Assembly: GCA_045604985.1 (NCBI GenBank)
Contig: JAZUPD010000086.1
Span: 1 to 47,018, forward strand
Direction: 5' to 3'
From: SIG710 sp045604985
GTDB lineage: Bacteria > Bacillota > Clostridia > Oscillospirales > CAG-272
DNA length: 47,018 nt
Numbering within the stretch: the first letter of the stretch is position 1; each line of letters begins with the position of its first letter. Made by a program: the position numbers and the translations under genes. The notes beneath the pieces were generated by a model that worked only from the letters and a program-made list of their open reading frames with translations, searched no databases and was not told where the DNA came from. This document shows positions 39,550 to 47,018 of this stretch, piece after piece.

Positions 39550-42189
39550 TTAGCCGAGCTGAGCCACAAGAAGCTTTTCAGCCTCGGAGAGAGCAGCATC
39601 CACCATGGATATATCCTTACCGCCCGCAACTGCTCCGTCAGGTCGTCCGCCACCCTTACCGCCTGTTACCGCCGCAACTCCCATTGCAAGCTTGCCTGCG
39701 TGTGCGCCTGCAGAAACCGCCGCCTTACCGCAACTGACTACAAAATTAAGCTTTCCGTCAGCTACAACCGCAATAACCGCAACGAGATCGTCGTTATTTG
39801 CCCTAAGATCATCACCGAGATTACGAGCCGCATCGAGAGCCATGCCATCAAGATGTGCTGTTACGAGACGGAGAGAACCAACGACCTTTGTATCCTTCAT
39901 AATATCAGCAGTCTTTGATGCCGCAAGCTTGGAGCTCATTGCATCAAGCGCCTTCTTCATATCGTGAAGCTCGCCCTGAAGCTGTGCCGCACGCTTTGCA
40001 AGGTCGCCTGTTTTCTGAACCTTCAGTTCTCTTGCCGTCTCGGCAATCAGAGCATCCTTGCCCGCAAGGAGTCTAAGCACACCCTCGCCCGTTGTTGCAA
40101 CGATCCTTCTTACGCCCGCCGCAACGGATGACTCGGAAATTATCTTGAAAAGACCTATCTTTGCAGTATTGGAAATATGTGTACCGCCGCAAAGCTCGGT
40201 GGAAAATTCGCCCATCTTAACGGCTCTAACGATATTTCCGTATTTTTCTCCGAAGAGAGCCATAGCACCCATTGCCTTTGCACCCTCGATATCGGTCTCA
40301 ACGGTCTCAACATCAACTCCCGCAAGAATATTGAAATTTACGATAGCTTCAACTCTCTTGATCTCTTCCTCTGTCATTGCCGCAAAATGAGTGAAGTCAA
40401 ATCTTGTTTCATTTTCATCTACATAAGAGCCTGCCTGAGAAACATGATTTCCAAGAACTGTGCGAAGTGCCGCCTGAAGAAGATGCGCCGCACTGTGGCT
40501 TCTCATAATTGCATTTCGTCTGCTTTCATCAACTCTTGCCCAAACAGAATCTCCAACCTTAAGTGTGCCGTTTCCATCTGCTATCTTACAGATATGGATA
40601 TAAACCCCGTCTGTTTTCTTTGTGTCATTTACTTCGATCATAAGGTCGCCTGCAAAAATATGTCCGCTGTCGCCGACCTGACCGCCTCCCTCTCCATAGA
40701 AGGGAGTTTTATCAAGAACGAGAGAAAATTCACCCTCGTTGACCTCGTTTGCAGTGTTATCGTCAATAACGATGGCAAGAACCTTGCAGCACTTTGTCTC
40801 TGTGCCTGTGTAGCCTGTAAATTCGGTCTTGTCAAGCTCAGCAAGAAGATCCTTTGAAGACTCGGACCAGCCGCTAATATTACCTCGTGCGGCTCTCGCA
40901 CGTTCTCTCTGCTCCTGCATAAGAGCATTAAAGCTATCGTTATCAAGGCCCAGACCTGCTTCCTCTGCGATCTCGCGGGTAAGATCTATGGGAAAACCGA
41001 ATGTATCATAAAGCTTGAAGGAATCCTCACCCGAAATGGTATCCTTGCCCTCTCTCTTTGCCTTTTCGATAACCTCGGACAGAATGTTAAGTCCCGCATC
41101 AACCGTTGCATCAAATCTTTCCTCTTCAAGAGCGATTACCTTAAGGATATATTCCTTCTTTTCCGCAAGCTCCGGATAAGCACCACAGCTCTCGCCGATG
41201 GAAACCGTTACTGTATCCACGAGGAAAGGATGATTTATTCCCAAAAGCTTGCCGTGACGGCAAGCACGCCTGATAATACGGCGAAGGACATAGCCTCTGC
41301 CCTCGTTTGAAGGAATAACGCCGTCGGATATCATGAACATAGCACTTCTGGAGTGGTCTGTTACAACACGGATGGAAATATCGTTTTCCGCATTATTTCC
41401 ATATGTCTTTCCTGCAATTTCACAAGTCTTGTCGATGACCTTGCGAATAGTATCCACCTCAAACATATTGTCAACGCCTTGCATAACACAAGCGAGACGT
41501 TCAAGCCCCATTCCGGTGTCAATATTTTTCTGCGAAAGTTCTGTATAGTTGCCGTTTCCGTCGTTATTGAACTGAGAGAAAACATTATTCCATATCTCCA
41601 TAAATCTGTCGCAGTCACAGCCGGGCTTGCAGTCGGGAGATCCACAGCCATATTTTTCGCCACGGTCAAAATATATCTCGGAGCAAGGACCGCAAGGACC
41701 GCTTCCATGCTCCCAGAAGTTATCTGCCTTGCCGAGCCTAACTATATGAGCGGGGTCAACACCAATTTTGTTTGCCCAGATCTCGTAAGATTCCTCGTCG
41801 TTTTCATAAATGGACGGCCAAAGAAGATTTTCCGGAATTTCGAGTGTTTTGGTAAGAAATTCCCATGCCCACGGAATAGCCTCGTCCTTAAAATAGTCAC
41901 CGAAACTGAAATTTCCGAGCATTTCAAAGAACGTACCGTGACGCGCTGTATGACCAACTCTTTCAAGGTCGGGCGTACGGATACATTTCTGGCAAGTTGT
42001 TACTCTGTTTCTTGGGGGGATCTCCTCACCTGTAAAAAATTTCTTCATAGGAGCCATTCCCGAGTTGATAAGAAGCAAAGACTTATCATTTATCGGAACA
42101 AGCGGGAACGAGGGGAGACGAAGATGTCCCTTCGACTCAAAAAAAGCAAGATATTTTTCACGAAGGTCGTTAAGCGATGTCCATTCCAT
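39550..42189 (-). CDS. alaS: alanyl-tRNA synthetase
   Basis: Charges tRNA-Ala. 879 residues, full length. Class II catalytic core ~1-240 (LREKYLAFFESKGHLRLPSFPLVP, NSGMAPMKKFFTGEEIPPRNRVTTCQKCIRTPDLERVG, HGTFFEMLGNFSFGDYFK). A helical tRNA-recognition part follows. The editing domain has its zinc ligands (MRSHSAAHLLQAAL and ELCGGTHISNT, i.e. HxxxH and CxxxH). The C-Ala domain ~745-879 is Gly/Ala-rich (GGKGGGRPDGAVAGGKD). The 100-bp upstream region has no T-box features. Confidence 0.98.
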   Translation of the reverse strand: MEWTSLNDLREKYLAFFESKGHLRLPSFPLVPINDKSLLLINSGMAPMKKFFTGEEIPPRNRVTTCQKCIRTPDLERVGHTARHGTFFEMLGNFSFGDYFKDEAIPWAWEFLTKTLEIPENLLWPSIYENDEESYEIWANKIGVDPAHIVRLGKADNFWEHGSGPCGPCSEIYFDRGEKYGCGSPDCKPGCDCDRFMEIWNNVFSQFNNDGNGNYTELSQKNIDTGMGLERLACVMQGVDNMFEVDTIRKVIDKTCEIAGKTYGNNAENDISIRVVTDHSRSAMFMISDGVIPSNEGRGYVLRRIIRRACRHGKLLGINHPFLVDTVTVSIGESCGAYPELAEKKEYILKVIALEEERFDATVDAGLNILSEVIEKAKREGKDTISGEDSFKLYDTFGFPIDLTREIAEEAGLGLDNDSFNALMQEQRERARAARGNISGWSESSKDLLAELDKTEFTGYTGTETKCCKVLAIVIDDNTANEVNEGEFSLVLDKTPFYGEGGGQVGDSGHIFAGDLMIEVNDTKKTDGVYIHICKIADGNGTLKVGDSVWARVDESRRNAIMRSHSAAHLLQAALRTVLGNHVSQAGSYVDENETRFDFTHFAAMTEEEIKRVEAIVNFNILAGVDVETVETDIEGAKAMGAMALFGEKYGNIVRAVKMGEFSTELCGGTHISNTAKIGLFKIISESSVAAGVRRIVATTGEGVLRLLAGKDALIAETARELKVQKTGDLAKRAAQLQGELHDMKKALDAMSSKLAASKTADIMKDTKVVGSLRLVTAHLDGMALDAARNLGDDLRANNDDLVAVIAVVADGKLNFVVSCGKAAVSAGAHAGKLAMGVAAVTGGKGGGRPDGAVAGGKDISMVDAALSEAEKLLVAQLG

Positions 42190-42323
42190 TGTTTTATACC
42201 TTTCTGTTTATATGCAATAACTTTTCATTTTAACATTATATCACTCATTCTTACAAATGTCAACGATTTTTTCCCAAAAGCAAAAAATGAGGCTAAGCCT
42301 ATAGCTCAGCCACCATTCAAAAA

Positions 42324-43277
42324 TCAGTAAAACGTCACTACCTCTCTCTCGGGCTTTACCGCAAACATCGTTCCGTCCGCCCTAAGCACAGGGCCCTTTT
42401 GCTTATAAAGCACACAGTTTTCAAGAGAAATTTTTGCCTTAACAGTTACCCAATCTCCGTCCTTCAGATTTGTAGGAGATGGCAAACAGCAAACAAGACC
42501 GCTATAAGTAATATCATCCGCACAGCAAGTCATTATTGCCCTCCCTATCACAAACATATTTTGTGGCAAAGCGGGATTTCTCGCAACTATCCCCTTAAAT
42601 TTCACAGTTTTTCCGATATAAGCCTTCATATCCTCCGAAAGATCCCTATACCAGATGGCATAATCATCATCTGATATCTCAATGACGGGGGCTTCCTTAT
42701 CAAAGGGCAGCGGATCTTCAATTTCATCATATTCAAATCTTCCGTCAGGATAATCGTATATGATATTTGAATTTCTGTTTATTCCCCTGACTATCTTGTG
42801 AAATTGATCTCTGTCAACCTTATCACTGTCAGCACGGTTAAAGACCACCATCTCCGCATCTCGCAATTTATCAACAACAAGCGAGCGCATATTGGCATTG
42901 TATGTCAAAAACGTACTCGAATCCACGAAAAACATCTGCTGAAAGATCGCCCAGTTCTTTGGCATTGCGGCATAAAGAAGCTCCAACGGCCACATTCCGT
43001 TATATTCAATGATTATTCTATCAAGAATATGCTTTGAAGCAATTTTTGAAAGTGTTTCCTCTGTCAGATCTTCCTCATCTTCGATCTGCTCAAAATAAAC
43101 ATTCTTTCCCCAAAATCTTGTGGGGTCATATTCCTCTATTCCCTCCTCACAAACGAGAAGCAAAGTCTTATCTCCGGAATTGAATTTTTTATCCTCCATG
43201 GATTCCTGAATGAACTTTGTTTTTCCCGATTCGAGAAATCCTGTAAAAAGGTAAACGGGTATCATGTCTCTTGCCAT
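42324..43277 (-). CDS. CobW-type GTPase fused to a DUF1980-like domain
   Basis: 317 residues. The N-terminal G3E GTPase domain ~1-190 has P-loop YLFTGFLESGKTKFI, a Walker B-like IIIEYNGMW, and VVFNRADSD as the NKxD equivalent. It lacks the CxCC metal site of the neighbour. The C-terminal ~115 residues (YRDLSEDMKAYIGKTVKFKGIVARNPALPQNMFVIGRAIMTCCADDITYSGLVC..DGDWVTVKAKI) resemble the C-terminal domain of YcgQ/TIGR03943 (DUF1980) proteins. ATG 43277 has GGAG seven bases upstream and overlaps the end of the first CobW gene. A metal-trafficking role is inferred from the pair. Confidence 0.85.
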   Translation of the reverse strand: MARDMIPVYLFTGFLESGKTKFIQESMEDKKFNSGDKTLLLVCEEGIEEYDPTRFWGKNVYFEQIEDEEDLTEETLSKIASKHILDRIIIEYNGMWPLELLYAAMPKNWAIFQQMFFVDSSTFLTYNANMRSLVVDKLRDAEMVVFNRADSDKVDRDQFHKIVRGINRNSNIIYDYPDGRFEYDEIEDPLPFDKEAPVIEISDDDYAIWYRDLSEDMKAYIGKTVKFKGIVARNPALPQNMFVIGRAIMTCCADDITYSGLVCCLPSPTNLKDGDWVTVKAKISLENCVLYKQKGPVLRADGTMFAVKPEREVVTFY

Positions 43278-43278
43278 A

Positions 43279-44385
43279 TCAAACTCCAAATTTTTCGGCA
43301 ATTTTCTTCTCCTCGATCTTCGAGCCAATAACGCAAATCCTGCCGATTATGTCCGCTGTGCCGACTCTCACATTATGCTCACCCGGCACATAGTCAAAAT
43401 GTATCCAGCTTCCGTCCTTTCCCTCCACAATTCCCTTGGCTCTGAGGACCATACCAAGCTCGGTACTCTCGGAAAAATCCTCAAGCACAGCTGTGATCTC
43501 TTCGATGGTGAATTTTTTGGTTGTCTCAACACCCCAGCTTGAGAACACCTCGTCTGCATGGTGATGATGGTGGTCATGGTCATGACAGCCACACTTGCAA
43601 TCCTCGCCGTGGTCGTGGTGATGCTCATGGCAACCGCAATGCTCGTCATGGTCATGATGATGCTCATGGCAATCACAATGCTCGTCATGGTCATGATGAT
43701 GCTCGTGGCAATCGCAATGCTCGTCGTGGTCGTGGTGATGATGTCGGCACTCATGCTCGTGCCTGAGGTCGTCAATCGCCTTTTCAAGAGAATTCTTTCT
43801 CTCCATCGCTTCAAGCATTTTTGCGCCGTCCAGTTTGTCCCAATCAGTGGTTATAATTACCGCATGGGGGTTATGTTCCCGAATCAGATTAACTATCTCT
43901 GCAATCTTTTCTTCCTTTACTCCCGTTGTTCGGCTGAGAACGATACATCCTGCGTTTTCTATCTGATCTCCAAAAAATTCACCGAAATTTTTCATATACA
44001 TCTTGCACTTATTAACATCGACAACTGTTGTAAACCCGCCAAGTTCCGCATCATCTGCATCAATGCCCTCAACTGCCTTTATAACATCGCTGAGTTTTCC
44101 AACGCCCGATGGCTCGATGAGTATTCTGTCGGGATGATATTCCGAAAGAACCTTTTTAAGAGCCTCGCCGAAATCTCCAACAAGCGAACAGCAAATACAA
44201 CCCGAATTCATCTCGGTCACCTCTATGCCGGCGTCCTTCATAAATCCGCCATCAATGCCTATCTCACCAAATTCATTTTCAATAAGCACAAGTTTTTCGC
44301 CCGCATATGCCTCCCTTATCAGCTTTTTGATAAGCGTCGTTTTGCCTGCGCCAAGAAAGCCGGAAAAAATATCTATTTTGGTCAT
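43279..44385 (-). CDS. CobW/COG0523 GTPase with His/Cys-rich metal-binding repeats
   Basis: 368 residues. P-loop FSGFLGAGKTTLIKKL, the metal site GCICCSL (CxCC), Walker B ILIEPSGVGKL and a base-recognition TTDWDKLD region belong to the G3E metal-chaperone GTPases. Residues ~208-275 form tandem ~13-residue repeats of HHHDHDEHCDCHE type (four clear units plus a variant GEDCKCGCHD), likely a zinc or other metal store. The CobW C-terminal domain ~280-368 follows. The two-gene pair with a YcgQ-like domain suggests metal delivery or response to metal shortage. No Zur box was found by eye upstream. Confidence 0.94.
   Translation of the reverse strand: MTKIDIFSGFLGAGKTTLIKKLIREAYAGEKLVLIENEFGEIGIDGGFMKDAGIEVTEMNSGCICCSLVGDFGEALKKVLSEYHPDRILIEPSGVGKLSDVIKAVEGIDADDAELGGFTTVVDVNKCKMYMKNFGEFFGDQIENAGCIVLSRTTGVKEEKIAEIVNLIREHNPHAVIITTDWDKLDGAKMLEAMERKNSLEKAIDDLRHEHECRHHHHDHDEHCDCHEHHHDHDEHCDCHEHHHDHDEHCGCHEHHHDHGEDCKCGCHDHDHHHHHADEVFSSWGVETTKKFTIEEITAVLEDFSESTELGMVLRAKGIVEGKDGSWIHFDYVPGEHNVRVGTADIIGRICVIGSKIEEKKIAEKFGV
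43560..43765 (-). repeat. 39-bp coding tandem repeats (His/Cys-rich)
   Basis: About four to five in-frame units of ~39 bp rich in CAT/CAC/GAC/TGC on the minus strand, inside the CobW gene. Repeat length is a multiple of three, so copy-number change keeps the frame. Confidence 0.85.
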
Positions 44386-44567
44386 ATTATATCTCCTAAA
44401 ACTTTACTATGATGTACTATTATACTCCCTTTTTCAGTAATTTTCAAGTGTTTTAAAAAATAATTTTTCCTTCGACAGCTTTCGCCTTGACAGATTGGCA
44501 AAAAAAATATATAATTATTACAGAAAGTCGAAAAAATTTTAAAAATATGTTTTTGAGAGGAAAAAAC

Positions 44568-45584
44568 GTGTCTGGTAAGGAAAATATAAGCCAATCGGGA
44601 ATCAGAAATGAGAATATAATTGCCATTTTCGGGGAAATCGCAGCCAGTGACGGAATAAGCCGAGCAGAGATATCCGAGAGAACAGGACTAAGCCTTATGA
44701 CCGTCGGGAAGGTTGCAGATCTTATGACTCATGAGGGCATCGCCGCCCAGGCAAAGCCTGCCACAGGTAATGCAGGAAGACGTGCGGGAATGCTGACCCT
44801 TCTTGACAAACATTTTTTGCTTTCCCTTGATATTTCAGGTGAAAGCTTCAGAGCAACTGCGTTAAATCTTGCTCTCGTTCCCTTTGACAGCATCTCTTAC
44901 CGTTATAATGACAGTCTTGCTCCTGAGGACAATCTTATAATCTTCTATCGAGAGGCTTGCTCTCTACTTATGAAGCATCTTATGTCAAAAAAACTTGCGG
45001 GAATGGGTATCTGTATTCCCGGCGATTACAATGAAGAAAGTGACGTCGTAAAAGACCCCTGCTCAAAGCGTCTTGCAGGTCTCAAAATTGCTTCAACGCT
45101 AAAAAAAGCAACGGGATTATCCCCCGACAGAATAATGAATTCAAATGTGAGTGCCGCAATTTCGGTCCTGTCATCCCTTTCCCCCGAGGATAGCGGATGC
45201 ACGATAGATCTCAGCCTTGACAGCGGCGGATTCGGCTGTATCACGTTCGAGGGGAAAGTACTTCACCGCCCATCAGATTTCGGCTCGCTCCCATGTGAAA
45301 ACGGGAAATCCCTTGGCTATAATCTTTCCGACATCATAGACGAGGAGGAGCTTTGTCGCCAGATAGGCTCGGCAATCAGACCCATCATTTGTGTCATCTG
45401 TCCCGATTCGGTATTTATAAGCTCGTCTGTAAGAACATATACCGAATGGTTTCCGATCTTTCTTGAACGAGAACTTACCACTAAAGTCTGCCGTCCCAAG
45501 ATATTATTTGAAAACAGCAGAAAACAACGCTCTGATCTTGGCATGGCCTTCGTTCTTCGCAAGGATATGCTGAAAAAGCTTTGA
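44568..45584 (+). CDS. ROK-type (NagC/XylR-like) transcriptional regulator
   Basis: 338 residues from GTG 44568, which has GAGAGG seven bases upstream; the earlier ATG at 44547 is less well placed. The N-terminal winged helix ~10-75 (IRNENIIAIFGEIAASDGISRAEISERTGLSLMTVGKVADLMTHEGIAAQ) is typical of ROK repressors. The rest is an actin/hexokinase-like fold (LLSLDISGESFRATALNLALVPF, GMGICIPGDYNEESDVVKDP), but the ROK zinc-finger cysteines and the ATP loop are weak or absent. It is therefore probably a sugar-sensing regulator without kinase activity. No sugar genes adjoin it. Confidence 0.8.
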   Translation: MSGKENISQSGIRNENIIAIFGEIAASDGISRAEISERTGLSLMTVGKVADLMTHEGIAAQAKPATGNAGRRAGMLTLLDKHFLLSLDISGESFRATALNLALVPFDSISYRYNDSLAPEDNLIIFYREACSLLMKHLMSKKLAGMGICIPGDYNEESDVVKDPCSKRLAGLKIASTLKKATGLSPDRIMNSNVSAAISVLSSLSPEDSGCTIDLSLDSGGFGCITFEGKVLHRPSDFGSLPCENGKSLGYNLSDIIDEEELCRQIGSAIRPIICVICPDSVFISSSVRTYTEWFPIFLERELTTKVCRPKILFENSRKQRSDLGMAFVLRKDMLKKL

Positions 45585-45669
45585 CATTTTATTTCATAAA
45601 ATCCTTAATTTTTCACGTTTATTTTTTTCCTCGTCCGCAAAAAATACCTGCAAAGGGCGGTGAGGGAAA

Positions 45670-46845
45670 ATGATCAAAAAATCTTTAGTAATAAAGATCG
45701 CCTGCTTCCTTTCGGCTTTTGCCGTGATGGTGGCAGGCTTTCTTTTCAGGGAATTTCTTATAAATGCTGCGATGCGTGACCGTGCTGATGCTATAGACAA
45801 TCTCACCTTATCGGAATTTGCGAAAAATATTGAAAAAATGCCCGACACTCTCTCCTCTCTATTGGAAAGCACCAATGATAAAAAGGGGGCGATCTGCGCA
45901 GAGATAATGCTTGAAGCTTCTCTTGCCCGCTCTGCTCTCGGATTTACCAAGTCTGACTGTCCCGTTCTTTTTTCATTTTTGAAAAGCGTTTCAGAGCTTT
46001 CAGCACTCGGCATCGAGGGGAATATTGATAAAGAAATATTTTCACTTTTTTACATCTATTCAAAAAGGATATGCGATGATGCCTTGCAATATTTTTTAAA
46101 TGATAAAAAACAATTTGAGACTGTTGTTTCAGAAATTTTTTCGGACACGAGCCTTGAAACGATCCTTTATGAAAAAGGCTACGGCGATTATGCCGTCTCA
46201 TCCGGCTTTGAATCCCTAGGAAACGGAAACGGAAGAATAGATGAAAAGGAAGCTATAAAAACCGCAAAAAAATATCTTGGCAAAAACGCATATCTTTCTG
46301 CAGGTCTTTCAGAGGGCGAACATCCTTTTTTTCATATTACGGGAAAAAACGTTTCGGCTCTGATAAGTGCCGTAAACGGAGCCATTATTCAGCTACTGTT
46401 TGATCTTCCCGAAGGAAATATAAATATAACCGAGGGGGAGGCAGAGATCCGTGCAAAAAATTTTCTTTCGGAGACAGGCTCTGCAAATGACACTCTTACA
46501 AAACTATCTGCGGTAATAGATGGAGGCTTGTATCTTTTTGAATATGCCCCCATAAGGAACGGTGTTTTGTGCATAAGCGAAAGAATTCTTTTGGGCGTTT
46601 CCACGGAAAGCGGACGCATCTGTATTTTTGATGCAGTAGATTTTTACAGATACAAAACAAAACGGATCACCTTGCCCGATAAAATGCTGAAAGCGGAAGA
46701 TATAATGAATATCTATTCTCTTTCAGAGCTTCCCGAACTTTGTAAGATCGAGCGAAAAAAAGGTATAGAGAGTATCTGCTATAGATTAAAAAACGAAGAT
46801 GGATACCGATATATAAGCGCAATTTCAGGTGATATCATAAGTTGA
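45670..46845 (+). CDS. YpeB-like germination/sporulation protein
   Basis: 391 residues. One N-terminal membrane helix (~7-27, VIKIACFLSAFAVMVAGFLF) is followed by an extracytoplasmic part: a helical first half and a PepSY-like second half (EAIKTAKKYLG, ITEGEAEIRAKNFLSE, VDGGLYLFEYAPIRNGVLCISERILLGVSTESGRICIFDAVDFY). This matches the YpeB family, which in Bacillus is needed for the spore cortex hydrolase SleB. No sleB gene is adjacent; it may lie elsewhere. GGTGAGGG lies upstream of the ATG. Confidence 0.8.
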   Translation: MIKKSLVIKIACFLSAFAVMVAGFLFREFLINAAMRDRADAIDNLTLSEFAKNIEKMPDTLSSLLESTNDKKGAICAEIMLEASLARSALGFTKSDCPVLFSFLKSVSELSALGIEGNIDKEIFSLFYIYSKRICDDALQYFLNDKKQFETVVSEIFSDTSLETILYEKGYGDYAVSSGFESLGNGNGRIDEKEAIKTAKKYLGKNAYLSAGLSEGEHPFFHITGKNVSALISAVNGAIIQLLFDLPEGNINITEGEAEIRAKNFLSETGSANDTLTKLSAVIDGGLYLFEYAPIRNGVLCISERILLGVSTESGRICIFDAVDFYRYKTKRITLPDKMLKAEDIMNIYSLSELPELCKIERKKGIESICYRLKNEDGYRYISAISGDIIS

Positions 46846-46856
46846 AACTCAATAAG

Positions 46857-46888
46857 AAAAGGGATGCTTTGGGCGTCCCTTCTTTTAT
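46857..46888 (+). terminator. intrinsic terminator after ypeB-like gene
   Basis: AGGGATGC-TTTGG-GCGTCCCT with one G-T pair, then TCTTTTATT. Confidence 0.65.
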
Positions 46889-47018
46889 TGAATGGAAGGA
46901 AATAACTTCTTCTCTTCATTCAGAACCTTTATTATAAATACGAAGGTCGTTACCAAAAATCCCGTTCTTTGAGCAAAATCTTTGAATTGGTCACTCGAAA
47001 ATTTATAATTTGATAATC
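46885..47018 (-). CDS. possible partial gene running off the right edge
   Basis: The minus strand is open from the edge for 43 codons to a TAA at 46885. The translation ends FVFIIKVLNEEKKLFPSIQ. I recognise no family; the piece is too short to decide whether it is real. Confidence 0.25.
   Translation of the reverse strand, partial: LSNYKFSSDQFKDFAQRTGFLVTTFVFIIKVLNEEKKLFPSIQ

Noticed and set aside
42190..42323. T-box leader upstream of alaS
   Set aside because: The region upstream of the start is AT-rich with no T-box sequence (AGGGUGGNACCGCG) or terminator; it is too short.
41353..42330. 325-residue plus-strand frame over alaS
   Set aside because: Antisense of a highly conserved synthetase; translation is not protein-like.
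43560..43765. Tandem repeats as a CRISPR array
   Set aside because: The repeats are in frame and code for His/Cys motifs inside a CobW gene. There are no unique spacers and no cas genes.
43521..44412. Long plus-strand frames over the CobW gene
   Set aside because: They are the antisense of the His-rich repeats and a conserved GTPase; their translations are low-complexity.

Overview
The window looks like the chromosome of a low-to-mid GC, Gram-positive gut-type Clostridia (Oscillospiraceae/Christensenellales-like). The pointers are DUF4364, CarD and YpeB-like genes, a Pel locus without the outer-membrane genes pelB/pelC, strong GGAGG ribosome sites, and consensus TTGACA-17-TATAAT promoters. 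This placement is inference from gene content only.

Layout. (1) 1-7993 is an accessory array with all genes on the minus strand. A NYN-domain protein, a second-type peptide deformylase, a DUF5714 protein and a GNAT acetyltransferase form one unit. A 717-aa membrane protein and another GNAT form a second unit. Each unit starts from its own copy of a ~460-bp structured promoter element (2556-3025 and 7535-7993). A MATE efflux gene with its own promoter and riboswitch-like leader lies between them. Short repeated junction sequences separate several of the genes. (2) 7994-13.0 kb is a decayed region. It holds a 5'-truncated glycyl radical enzyme with an intact activating enzyme, a broken radical SAM gene, a TipAS fragment, a GNAT gene behind a second copy of the MATE-type leader, a DUF421 protein, a cupin and a candidate orphan small RNA. 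(3) 13.07-28.30 kb is one long minus-strand operon: an HD-GYP/SDR/PelD fusion, PelE-like, DUF2194 (PelA deacetylase type), PelF, PelG, CotH kinase-like, VTC-domain protein, DUF4956, an EAL phosphodiesterase and a GGDEF cyclase. It combines exopolysaccharide synthesis and export with synthesis, breakdown and sensing of c-di-GMP. (4) 28.3-47.0 kb is mostly housekeeping: DUF6512, homoserine dehydrogenase, DUF4364, a sigma-70-like factor, a zinc-ribbon protein, DUF4230, a candidate ncRNA, a response regulator/histidine kinase/HtrA operon, YchF, a CarD-like protein, an SDR, AlaS, two CobW-type GTPases (one His/Cys-rich), a ROK-type regulator and a YpeB-like protein.

The least explained parts are the duplicated promoter element and repeated gene junctions in region 1, the four-module PelD fusion in region 3, and two unassigned small transcripts (12932-13052 and 33597-33753).
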